Source of the DNA: Bugula neritina
Lineage: Eukaryota > Bryozoa > Gymnolaemata > Cheilostomatida > Bugulidae
Direction of reading: 5' to 3'
NCBI GenBank assembly: GCA_964035545.1
Contig: OZ037766.1
Span: 5,123,722 to 5,187,721, forward strand
Length of the DNA stretch: 64,000 nucleotides
Positions 31,431 to 44,100 of this stretch are shown piece after piece (position 1 is the first letter of the stretch; every line of letters starts with the position of its first letter). The position numbers and the translations under genes are program-made. The notes beneath the pieces are model-generated. The model did not search any database. It saw nothing but the letters and a program-made list of their open reading frames with translations, and was not told the DNA's origin.

Positions 31431-34400
31431 TTATGAGAAATTGAGCAGAGCTGCCGCTTGGTTATCTTCACTTGTCATGTCAATCTCCATACCCTCTGAA
31501 ATATGCACAAGCTCAGTTTACCTGTCAATTTCTTTTTTACAAAACACAACAGCCTGGCAAAATTTAATTCACCAATCATTGGATATAAGGCAGAATTATA
31601 AGGCAGAATACATGTGATAACACCTGAAAAGTTGAATACAGAATAATATGGTAAAATCATTACCTGTCAGATGTCCAGTCAAATGAGAAACATCATCTTC
31701 TAAAAGTGCATGCGGCTGGTGGGGGTCATCTGTATGTCCGTATGAATGATAGTCTGAATCCTGGTACGGTTGTAATATCGCAGGTAAATTAGTCAACTCA
31801 TTCTCAGGGTCCAAAGATTTTCTACTATAAGGTTGTGATTCGAGTTCAGATTTTTCTGTAAATTCTGTTTTCAGCTCAATATTTACATCTTTCGAGTCAA
31901 TAGATTCAGATTTAGGAGTTATCCCGCTTTTATGAGGTGAAAGAATGGCTATGTCTGACTTTAAGTCACTCGTAGAATTCTCTTGGCCATTCCTTGAGTT
32001 TTTACCTTTGACTTTGGCATCATCATTGCCAAATAAACCCTCTTTAACATCTGGCCTACCCACTTCAGTTTTGTAGCCTTCTGTTTGATCACCTTTCTTT
32101 GGTGGAGAAAACAAAGTAGAATTATCAACCTAATGAAATTAGACACAAGAAGTGAATACACGTTTATAATTATGATAAAGGGTCTAAAAATATAACTGGC
32201 AGGCAAGCACAGGTATTAATAGCTAAACTATAGATAATATTTGCAAGAACAATACAGCAACCAGTTGTCAGTATAGCCATCAACTATGTTCAACTTTCTT
32301 CAACATATAATAGACTCTAATCATTAGTATTAGCAACAGTTTTCAACACTTCTTACCAATATTTTCTACCTAAAATAATATGTCACTTTCATAAGGAGTA
32401 TTGTAGCACTAAGAGTACTAAGCAAAGCACTCTTAACTGTGCTGTGAGTAATTCTTGTAATTGTTGACAACTTGTAAAAAGAAATCTGTTGAACCAAGAA
32501 AAAATGATTTTCACAACTTGTAAAACAAATGTATAACCAACAAAAAGGTAACATCTGTCTCATTATGACAGATAAATACATTACCTGCAGTTTATCTACC
32601 AAGCTGTTAGCATTTGCCTCTCTAACTTCCTCCGGAATTACAGCAGTGCGACGAGCCTTTAACCCAAATCTATCCAACACTGACTGATGATACAACTGCC
32701 TCCTATCCAGTAATACTTGCCTTTCCCTTTCTACCTGTCCACAACAAACACGCAGAGTTCTTGTATGCATTTAGATGCCACTGAGATACAAGTAATATAT
32801 CAAGTATTAACATGAGAACACAACTCTGTAAGAGCTTTGGCTGCCGTTAATGTTTTTCAACAGAAGCCAAATGAAGACATGTACGAATAAATGAAGAACA
32901 TGCAGTGAACTATGCATAATTATTTACCTGTGTGTAAATACACACTATAAGTAGTCACGCAAATTATACATAGACCTGTCAACCTATGTTCTTTCTAAAA
33001 TATCTGCACCGTCAGAGTTGTCTCAGGGAATGCCATCATAAACATACAAAACCAGCACTGGCTTCAGTTATTAATAGGAAAAAATGTAACCAGCGCCTGG
33101 CTACTAAATACCTGTTTAACATCATGTTTCAGCTTCGTCATTATGCTTTCCAGGTAGTTGAGTTTGATGGACAATTTCTTTGTTTGTTTATTCACAACCA
33201 GTGCAACCCCTGCTTTTATTTTCAATTCATCCTGCTCAGCCAGCTCCTTCAAAACCAGAAAATATGGCTACCACATCACACAGAACAAGCTTCCAACAGC
33301 TCAACTATCTTCTAAATATTTCATTCAATTTATAACTCTGAAAATGGATACAGTGGTATCCAAAATATAAGTTTACTTTGTTTATTTAGATAAAGAAAGT
33401 ATCAAACAAAAATGTTGCTCGATTATTCACTTTTAAATATTATTTCAAATGACAAGCAAAGTTATTATTTTTGAAATTTTCTTTACCCATCCGCTAATAG
33501 GTAAATAGAATGTTTCAAATATGCGAGACTTTCTAAAAAACAATGAACTTAGAATCCAAGATACCAGTGCCATTTGTGCCGCTGCCTCCAATGCCCTGTC
33601 TAGAGCCAGTTTTATGACTCGTCTGTCAGTATAGGAGAAGTTGACCCACTCTGGTTCCGAAACAGACGTCTCGGCTTTCTCTGTCACAGGAGGCGTATCT
33701 GCAGGAGTCATCTCACCCATTGCAGCTTTTATGTTCCGAATATGTCTAGCAACTATTTTCTCAGGTGTGTTTTCAGTTCGGTCTTTGAGGAACGAAAATA
33801 CTTCTGAAAATTCAAGCATAAGACATAAATATAGCTGTTTTAGACAAGTCACTGCATTACCAATAAAATGTTGACCAAGTTTCTTTCACTTTTAATCAAA
33901 TTTATTTTAGAGTGCATCTTTATGAGATAAACTTTTTAAACTAAAAGATTTGACTAAAGAAAACTCTTTTTGAATATTTTTTTAAATACTAAACTAAAAA
34001 CTAAAACTTGAAACAACTAACAGATATTTAGAATATTTACATGTATATAAAGCTATGGAACGACACACAAGCACACAGGTATAGGAAGAGTGTCTATAGA
34101 CATTTCAAACACCTTTACTAGCTAGCATAGTTGTACTTAATTAGAAATTCTGAGAGCTAATGAATACAATTTGTATAAAAGTATGCCCATCAGAAAATGA
34201 ACTTCGTGTAAATTAAGAACAAAAGTGTTATTTGAATGCTTAAATACATAATAACCACATAATAATTTTAATGTTTTTTATTTGCTTCTACTGTTTAATT
34301 TATATTACAATATAAAAAATTGAATGCTAACTACAGCCACCCAGTCTCCAGTTTTCTACATAAACTGAAGTGCCAAGTGATAGGAAATTCAAAATATCTT

Positions 34401-37400
34401 TAAAAAACTTTTAAAGTTGTTTCAAATATCACTCACTCATACACTCACTCACACACTCACTCACCCACCCACCCACCCACCCACCCACTCACTCACTCAC
34501 TCACTCACTCACTCACTCACTCACTCACTCACTCACTCACTCACACACTCATTCACACACTCACACACTCACTTATTCACTCACTCATTCACCTGAACTC
34601 AGCCATAAGCTAGTAGCAGCACCCTAGCAAGTTCGACTTCTCATCACTTACCCAGAGCAGCTTTGGCAGCAGAAGCAGCTACTTTGGTGCTGACCACATT
34701 GGCTAGGAAAGCCATAGTATACATGACTGGATTACAACTCCTAGAGAATGGTATGACATCATCTGTATGGCCGAGAGAAGAATCTTTCTCAGTGAATTTT
34801 TCTTCTATGGGTAGCCTTAGGAAATACAGCAGACACTCGTCCTGGTTGCGAGACCCAACATGCTCCCCCACCTATTGACACCAGGTGTAACTAGCAACAC
34901 ATTGCCGACAACAGTCTGGTAAACATTGCAAAATTCACCAACTAAACTTAAAATATTTGCATTTATATTTCTGCTGACTGACTGAGTATTATTGTATCTA
35001 ATGCATCAGCCAATAGTCAGAGTATATGTGAAGTTGCGTAATAATTTGTAAATTAAGCGTTTTTGCAGAAAATTAAGTTTTCACAGAGCAACTTAAATTT
35101 ACAAGAAAATGACACACAGCTTCAGAGAATATAGAAATAACAGTGACGAGTACTTTGTTCCAGTCATCTTTATATTTTTCTACGCCTTCCATCAGTCTGA
35201 GAATCTCGTGCTGCGTCCATTCTCTATAATCTATCATAACAGAGTGACTTCTGTCCAGCTCAATATCCTTAGTGCAGATTCCCAGCTTCATCTTGTGGGG
35301 GGAGTCGGAAGATGTCTCGTTAGTTTCTACAAATAAACTCAATATATAAAATCACTGTTACCTGGGGACAAGAGGACACTATTTTAAGACATGGAATCCA
35401 ATTCTTCATCTGTAGTAGTAGAAACATTACTAAAGGGTTTTATACAGACAAGAAAATCTGTAACTCAAAATATATGTCAAGGTTAAACAAGTTTATCACT
35501 GACCTACTGTAATATGAGAATCGAGATACATAAAAAAAAACAGATATAACTTAAAAGAGAACTTATATCGTGATCACTATTGTACTACACATCAAACCAT
35601 GCTTGTTATAGCAGCTAGCCAGCACATGTTTTAAATTGACCAATAAGGTGTCAGGATGAATAGCCTTTTATCACAATAGCATGACAAGTTTCTACAGCTA
35701 TTTATAGCTGAGTTCTCTAGAGTTTGAAGAAAGTAGACAACTCTGCAAAACATCAGCTAAAAATATGCCATTACCTCACTTCACTTTTAGTAATTTAAAT
35801 TCTACTTGTACTTCCAAAAATACCTCCAGTTTCAATGTTGGCACTTTGAGTAACACCATCAGCTGTATCATTGCAATCATAATTAAAGTCAACACAGTGG
35901 TCGGCCATGTTTCTTTTATGACTACTTCTCAGCGACTCAGCCGGATGTAGCCCGGTTTTGGTTTCAGAGAGTGCAAAGAAATGAGCATCAGTGTGGGGGA
36001 GTATGAGTCGACTCGGCTTGTGATTGTTGACTATACTGAGACCATAGTTTATCAGACCCCAGTACTCCAGGAAACTGTGCACTCTGCAGCAGGCAATAAA
36101 CAACTCACAGCACAACATACTGTGAGAGAGTTTCGCATCACATAACCTATTCAGTGTAGCTATTTTCTCATTCCATTAACTCTTGTAGATTACGAAAATA
36201 TTCAACTAATGAAGTTGCTATTCAAATTAATAAATACTTAAAATGATTTTATCATACTTATGCTATTTTTGGGCCAACTGACATAAACCTCAAAGGAAGG
36301 GCAATTTATGCCGAGTAAACAATAGAGGCATAATGAATATAATTTATTTCAGGTTTTGCATCGGTTACACTCTTTTTATCAAATTAACAAGCAAGTCTTA
36401 ATTGGTTTTTAATTAATTACGATTTCTATAAAAGAGTCAAACCTGAAAACAGCACACAGATCTCCGGGAAGCCTCCGCCTGCACTCCACCATGGTGAGGT
36501 ACTTCTGTGGTTTAGCCATGTAAGTATCTAACATATAGTTCCTGTATGCAGTGTATCTGTAATCAGAAATGACTTGGTGCAAATAAAAAATTTCTATTAT
36601 TTTTGAGGAAAAATTCCGAACATAGAATATTAATAAATCATTTTAAGCTCCCTACCCAATCTAGCATAAGTGAGTTGATGAGAAATAAACATACAAACAT
36701 ACGTATATGTTTGGATCAACAATCTGTAAACATCTTACAATTTTGTTGTTATATAATCCAATATATTTGGTGGGGCTTTGAAACTTTAGCATGTTTGATA
36801 TTATTAGGTATGACTAGTGGAGTAAGAACTGCATGAAATCAGATTTATTGAATTAAAGAAAAACACCTAAACAAAATACTGACGCAAGGTTATGGATTGT
36901 CCCGAAGTGTCTCAAAATTTGAATAAAAAATTTCTAGTTAAAGCTTAAAGTTAGAGGTTACTTGATACAATTATAGATTTTGACAATGGTTTTAAGGCTA
37001 TAAGTCCTAGGACACGCCCACATCCAATTTTTACATAACTATCATTTCCCTACTTGAATAAATGTTGTGGATAAAAGCTTCACATGTGTTAAAACAGAGC
37101 ATTTTTGGAAATTCTATTACTATACAAAAATATATTTTAGATGTTCAAACCCTTAAAAAATCAAGTCCTAAATACTCTAAACTCTATTTAAAAGAAATTT
37201 CAAACATAAAAACTGCTTCACATTACAGAATAAAATCTAAAGCTCACATTTCTGGAGTTTTGGCTTTGTTGGAATTGTTGAAAAACTCTGGCAAAGAGGA
37301 TATTTCTATTTTATGTATAGATGACCTGTTGAACCATTTAGCTTTCGCAGGTACAATGATGCTTGAAGTCACATGATCAGGGTGATCTTCCAGAGGTTGG

Positions 37401-38153
37401 ACCCACTCTGACAATTCTTCTTCCACCTACAAGTACAACAATTTACTTCACAGGCACGAAAACACTGAAGCTGCAAAAATGTATGTATTAGTCTATTACG
37501 GCACATTTCAAGAAAAGTTTATTAATGACAGTTTGCTATTTTTCCTATTATAGCATTTTATTTTATAGAAAACAAAATGTATTCACCACTCTTGAAAAAC
37601 CAGTTATTGACAAAATATAATAAATATTCCGCTACATTGTTGTAAAGTGAAACAATTGATTTGCTATCATTGACTGGAGTGAAGTATTAAATAAAGTTAA
37701 CACCTACATGTTTACGACCTTCTATATCCACACAACCAGCAAACATGACAGGGCGATAGTCATGATCCTTTTTAGTAATTGGAGCATTGGCTAGGTTAAC
37801 CTCTGTGATTTTTATTGCAGGTTCAGGATAAGGAAGGGCTGCAAAACAATCTTCCTCTTCAACAGACCTTTCTTTAGCGGATTCAATTTTACTACTCAGT
37901 TTTTTAGTTGACTTTGACTCTGATGATGTGCTGAAACCAAAAGACAGAAACATCAAACGAGATAATTCACGCAAGTTGGAAATTTTACTGACCACCAACT
38001 TTGTACTGTAAAATGGTGAATTTACCTTGCTTTTGCTTTTTTGCTGATCTTTTTTAAGGAAGCGGAATTAGGACTTAAAGAACGCTTCTTTTTAACTTTC
38101 TGCTTTCCTTTGTCTTTTTTATTTACCAGAGCACAGAGGATGTTTTTATCCAT
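31431..38153 (-). CDS. SMARCC: SWI/SNF (BAF) complex subunit SMARCC, N-terminal module missing
   Basis: Exons (minus): 38026-38158 (ATG at 38153), 37708-37930, 37248-37426, 36443-36556, 35824-36083, 35154-35326, 34652-34871, 33565-33803, 33112-33246, 32585-32734, 31664-32129, 31431-31495. They join in frame to 783 residues. Order seen: basic KKKRSLSP region, SWIRM domain about 125-215 ([29 protein letters not shown]), SANT domain about 325-375 ([40 protein letters not shown]), an alanine-rich segment ([12 protein letters not shown]), and helical coiled-coil segments about 513-607. Vertebrate SMARCC1/2 scaffold chromatin remodelling complexes and have about 400 residues before SWIRM. Here there are about 120, without the MarR-like/BRCT/chromodomain module. 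The exon with the ATG also has a good acceptor in front, so real upstream exons may lie further away or the gene may be truncated. Confidence 0.92.
34432..34595. repeat. (CTCA)n microsatellite in SMARCC intron
   Basis: About 40 tetranucleotide units with CCCA and CACA variants. It begins about 55 bases into the intron after the donor at 34652. On the transcribed strand it reads (GTGA)n and (GAGT)n, which contains GTGAGT over and over. Confidence 0.95.
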
Positions 38154-38499
38154 TGCACCTAAATATATTTTTATATGAGTAAATAATCGTCCAACTATCA
38201 ATTGTTCTTGTAACTACTATACTTTGAGATTATAGAAATGAGAAAATGCATGTATGAGTGTATGCTGAAGATATATTACAGAAATGTATACACAAAAACT
38301 ACACCAGAAAAAGACAAAACAAAAGTGCATAAGCAAAAAATGTATAATTGAATAGAAAGTAAAGAAACAAAAATTCTAATGTATACACAATACACATTAG
38401 TTTGTTCACAAGCAATGCAGAGAAGCAAATGCAAATAGCCATAGATAAGACTCCTAATTGAGGTATAGTTTAGAATAGCATAAGTGTAAATATAAATAA

Positions 38500-39350
38500 A
38501 CGTGCATTACTATTACTGCACAACTAAGTATATAATGCTAATAGTAATCATTACAGTAATCAATAATGCATATAATTAGTATTATTATTAGACCAAAACA
38601 TAAAAAATTGGGTTGGTTGTACCTCACTAATAATATTGATAATACTAAATTTTCCAATAAATACTAATAGTCTCAGTAATACTAATAAAAATAGTTACTG
38701 AATTACTATAACATAAGTTAAATTAATATTTAAGCTCATTAATCATTATGATTATAATAATTAATAGTAATATTACTTTAACTCTACCAATATCAATATG
38801 ACTATCACTATGAGTATTGATAGTATTTGTAAAAGTTTATTATACTTATCATAACTATAGCTAGCATCTACATACACAAACTCACAAGTACATCATGGTA
38901 GTATCTTACCAAGACCCATTAGAGACACCAAAGGGGGCATATAAAAAATTAACATAATTACCACCTAATATGGATTCCACACTGTAAAAAAAATGAGCAC
39001 TTCTATAACCATGAGTGTTTCCAAGTGTTCTGTGTCTTTAAAGGTATTCAAAGCTAATTAAAGGTATTAGTATTAGTATTACTTTATAAATAATATTAGG
39101 TATAAGACTAATTTTAAGTTAAATATAAATATTAAGTATTAGTTTAATTATATTAAATTTAATACTCATATTGTTATTAGTATTACCGAGTAATCATTAT
39201 ACTCAGTAAGTATTGCTATTACTATGTATTAGTATTATGATAGTTTAAATCATTTTAATTTACTTACAATTGTGCTACAAATAATAATAATTATTATTAT
39301 ATCCATATTTAAATTTAAGAATTACATTGAATTAATTTCAAATAGTAGTA
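38500..39350. repeat. TAATACTAATAGT-type low-complexity DNA, spacer 2
   Basis: Runs such as AGTCTCAGTAATACTAATA, AATTAATAGTAATATTAC and AGTATTAGTATTACTTTA. The vocabulary is the same as at 16735-18600 and 50400-50720. Confidence 0.7.
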
Positions 39351-39903
39351 GACGTAGTACAACTCAGCAAGTCAACCTATCAAATGAATAATTTTAGCAA
39401 GTCCATTCCAGTCAAACGAATTTTAAGTACTAGTATTGACAATTATTTAATTTCATGTTGATTTCATTTTTAGTAAAATATTACAATAAAGGTAAATGAT
39501 ATGCATCTGCATTGGTTCACTCAAAATTGTCCGCTAAAACTTAATTTTGGCTTCTTCTTGAAACTTTTGAATAATTGGAAAGATTGGGGTCGCTAACCGA
39601 AATGCTGAAAGAACGAAAAGTATAATTGGTTGATCGAATATTTCAGGAGGTTGGGTGCTTTTAATTACTATTAGTTGTTCACTTCTGGTTTAGCAATGTT
39701 CTGACCATTGAACTATAACTATAACTTATAGTTTCAGTTCAGTGGTTCTGACTGGTATAAGCTCGGTCATTTCCATTAAAACCAGTGCGATGTGCTCTTG
39801 GATTGAAACCTCACACTATAGTTAGTAGCTACAGAACTTTATAATTCTTCATTGCGTGAAGTAGAAGTTCGGCAAGTCATTAAAATGTAATACAGTTAAT
39901 GCT

Positions 39904-40851
39904 TATTATAAAAATATGTTGAAAATTAAATAACTGTTGCTATCTAGATTCCAAGAGATGCGACTGAACTGCAACTGAATTACAGTTTCGTATGATTATC
40001 ACTATGAGTATGACTATCACTATGACTATGAGAGTATGAGTATTTCGATCTGTAAGTGTAACTGTATTGGTGACTGAAAGTGAATTGCAGTGACTGTGAC
40101 ACTGACTGTGAGTGTTATTACTTTAATACTTCAGTCTGTAAATAACAATATTATTAACCTTAGTGCACATTTTAATAATCATAATGAAATATTATATTAT
40201 TATTAATACATACTGTTGTTGTTTCAAGAACTATTGCATTGAAATATATTTTCATTTGCCTTTGGCTATAGTCTTATAGTAGTTATAGATGTATGGAATT
40301 ACAATTAGATACAGTCATCACATTAGATTCAGAGCATCCCCAACCTGTATAGTCATAGTGTATATATTATATAATATTTATTTATTTGCCTATTATAAAA
40401 AAATGTTGAAAATTAAATAACTATTACTATCTAGATTTTAGGATATACGACTGAGCTGCAACTGAATTACAGTTTCGCATGATGATGATTATCACTATGA
40501 CGTTGGGCCTGGCTATCACTATCACTATGACTATCACTATGAGTACGAGACTGAGTATCTCGATCTAAGTGACTGAATTGCAGTGACTGCGAGTGTTATT
40601 ATTTCAATACTTTAGTCTGTAGTATAACAATATTATAAACCTTAGCGCACATTTTAATAATGAAATATATTAAATTTAATACATGCTGTTGTTGTTTCAA
40701 GAACTATTGCATTGAAATATATTTTATTATTTACATTTGCCTTTGGCTATAAATGTATAAACTTACTATTAGATACAGTCGTCACATTAAATTCAAGACA
40801 TCCCCAAACTGTACGTCAGTGTAGTCATAGCGTATATAATATTTATTTCTA
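39904..40851. repeat. Direct tandem duplication, about 485 bp per copy
   Basis: Copy A (about 39904-40388) and copy B (about 40391-40851) align along their length: GTTGAAAATTAAATAACT, CTGCAACTGAATTACAGTTT, GTTGTTTCAAGAACTATTGC and CATTTGCCTTTGGCTATA occur in both, in order. There are many substitutions and small indels, mostly in the TATCACTATGAG part, so the duplication is not recent. Confidence 0.85.
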
Positions 40852-41174
40852 CGTAACTATAATTAATAGTTTGTCTCATTAGATCAAATAATTCTAACAC
40901 TCAAAATCATCAACATCAAAAGCATCGTAAAGTAAGACCCAAAATGCTATGAAGAAAAACTTAGAGAATTTTCCAAGTTCGTTAATACTTCAAAACTTGA
41001 AATTTTTTGTTATTGCTTTTAAGGTAGTTGAACTGTACAATTTTAAGAACAATGATTTCATATTTCCAATTTGTACAGCACTGTGGTTTTCATTTTGTTA
41101 CCTGTAGAAGTTTCAACTGTCCTTTCCTCTGGGTTAGTCATATTTCTATACAGTCCCAACATCATTTCTAAGCT

Positions 41175-44100
41175 ATGGCAGATTCGACTCATGAAGTGAA
41201 CACAGTGGTGGTTAAAGAAAATCTACAAGGTGTGTTATGAATAGCATTTCCTGTGGCTTTGAACATTTTCAGTAACAACATGTTTATAATAATTCTTTGT
41301 TTCAGACTTCTTGGCTTGGTATAGGCATTCTGGTGAAAATGAGATTCCAGAAATCTCACCGTATCAAACCATGCGCAAAAGGGGATCAAAAATGGAACCT
41401 GTTAAAGATTACAGAGTCATACTTCAAGATATCGGATCTAATTATATAACACATATGCATGTTGGCGTAACAAATGTGGCACCTAATTTGGAAGTTATCT
41501 GTCCTCGCATCACTCATCTCAAAATATATATGTGGCCTAATGCTGATCCTAAAATGGATTTGTAAATCATTTATCTATAGTTGACAAATTATTTGCGACA
41601 TCTAACCCCCTCATTCACACTTTGCCGTATCGTATCGCTGTAATAGCAAAAACAAAATGGCACTGCTGTTACGTTTCGTCAACATGCGTTCACACACCGA
41701 AAAGAAGTACAACGCATGACGTTGAGCTGTGACCAATCATAGTAAGGATAATTTTTGTCTGTAGTGACTTGTATGCCTTTGGATATTATTCACAAATTTC
41801 TCGCAAAATTCTCAAAAGATGTAATATAAATGTTATTGACTAGATAAAAGCAATTAAAAGAAAAAGTCTCTCTTAAATATATGTGTCTTTGAAATAATTG
41901 TTCAAACTAATTTGAATAATAAATATTTAAGCTGCCCAATTAATTTTTAAGTTTTTGGTTTGCGTGCTTTTGTAATTAGTGAAAGCTAGATTTTTAAGCT
42001 GAGTTTAATTTAAATAAGCCGGATGAACATTTTTTAATTCTTTGAAACTTTTGAATTGATTAAATTAAATCAACAATAAGCGATTAAAATAAACCAGCGG
42101 AAAAAATTCTTTAAATTTTAGTACCATGTCAATTCTGCGCAATGAGAGGCCGACGTAATCAAGCAGAGTTTGATCAACGCCCCAACGTATCCCCCTGTTC
42201 ACACATTGCCGTACCGTACACCGTAACTGCAAATGTCCGCCATCTTTGGTAACATCTGGGCTGAATCGTACCCTGGTATACGCTGCCGCGTCGATCAAGC
42301 AGTGCTTGATTCAAAAATAACGTCGGGCTCCTATTGGGTAAAGTTAATCTAGTACTAAAATTTAAAGAATATTTTCACTAGTTTATTTTAATCGCTTATT
42401 GTTGATTTGATTTAACAAATTTAAAAGTTTTAAAGGATTAAAACATTTTTATACGGCTTTTTAAAATTAAACTCAGCCTAAAAATCTAGTTTTCACTAAT
42501 CACAAAAGCACACAAACCAAAAATTTAAAAATTATTTGGACGGCTTAAATATTTATTATTTAAATTAGTTTGCACAATTATTTAAATGTATTTAAAAGAG
42601 AGATTTTTTTCATGTAATTGCTTTTATCTAGTCAAGAGCAATTATGTAACATCTTTTGAAAAGAATGTTGCGAATAATTTGTGAATAATATCCTAAGGCG
42701 TATAAGTCACCACAGACAAGAATTAGCCTCATTATGATTGGTCACAGCTCAACGTAATGGGTTGTACTTTTCATCAATGTGTGAACGGCTGTTGACAAAA
42801 CTTAGTAGCGGCGCCATTTTGTTTTCGCAGTTACGGCGTACGATACGGCAAAGTGTGAATAGGGGGTTAGTTAGTGTGACTTTGTTTATTGTAACAGCTA
42901 GCTAGTCTTTTATTGCTTTATCATTAAGTTCACTCAAACACTAGCCATTATGCTTTGATTGTGTTTAAGCTACTTTTTCATTCTTCAGTCTTTTAAGCTT
43001 TTTTTACAGTTTTACAATTTACTTACTGACTGAATTGTAAGTGACTGTCAAATCTTGCATTGTTTGTAAACTGTTATTATCCGTTTTAGATTCTGTGAAC
43101 CAACTAAAAATCAGTTACAGGTACTTAAGGATTGGTATATGTTCTGATAATGATTTGTCTTTTTGCATAGTATAGAGCACTGTAAGGAAATCTGTAAGTT
43201 AGAAATATACTATGCAGACTTCATAAATGGTGGATTCTCTGATGTATTTTCTAAATTGACCTCTCTCAAGGAGCTTTACCTATCTCGCTGCCATTTACCT
43301 CAACTTCCAGCAGAGCTTCAAAGGTGATGCAATGAATTTTCATATCATCTGAAGTCATTCTATAATTTAATGTTTTTGAAAATTGTAACTTGACAAAAAT
43401 GTTTTGAGCTTAAGAATTGTATAATGAGTGTATTGTTGTATATAGCCGTCTGCATTAAGTAATGAATATTGGGAGATAGAAGCTTTTGCTGTTGTAAAGT
43501 AATTTATTTTTAGGTAACCCATCAGTTCATTAACTGCAGGTAGCTCAAACTGAAATATAGGTCAAGGTTACCTGTTAGCTTTTATATAATTTGAAGCATT
43601 GACTGTTTCGAAATGATGTTTCCAAATACTGAAGTATTCTGTGTTGCAGTTTGGCTCCTTTAGAACATCTTCAAGTTCTTTCGATAATAGGAGATCACGC
43701 TAACATGGGATACCCAGAAGTTGTCTCCTCGTTGACTAATCTTACTCACCTTTATCTCACAATGTTGAATATCACTGAGTTACCATGGAGGTCAGTTTCA
43801 GAATACAAAGTTACTTCCTGTATAGTAATGCTCACACTCACGCACATCTGGTACATATTTTCAATTTCGGTCCACACTTCTTTTTCGGGAACAATCTAGA
43901 AGAAAAAGCTAGCAACCACTGAGATAGTCCCATCACATCACCGTGTTGAATGCTTGTCCTGTATCAGACTGATTAACTTTCAATATGTTAATCAGTTCAA
44001 CAGGTTAAACTGTGTTTTGTTTTTTTGCCTTTATTTATGTGATATGTGCTCAATTCCATTTTCTTACTGTAGTTTCTTTTGGTAGTTTCTTGTACTCTTT

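Larger units (their letters stand above)
38159..41174. other. Divergent spacer, SMARCC and LRR gene 1
   Basis: No supported exon on either strand. It holds low-complexity DNA and a direct duplication of about 480 bases, listed separately. If SMARCC has a normal N terminus, its exons are not here in recognisable form. Confidence 0.6.

Noticed and set aside
31961-33874. Several open frames of 60-110 codons on both strands
   Set aside because: Shadows of SMARCC exons, or intron read-through of the true exons.
42065-42298. 77-codon minus-strand frame that might be a transposase remnant
   Set aside because: It lies across the arms and centre of the foldback element and has no recognisable transposase motif.
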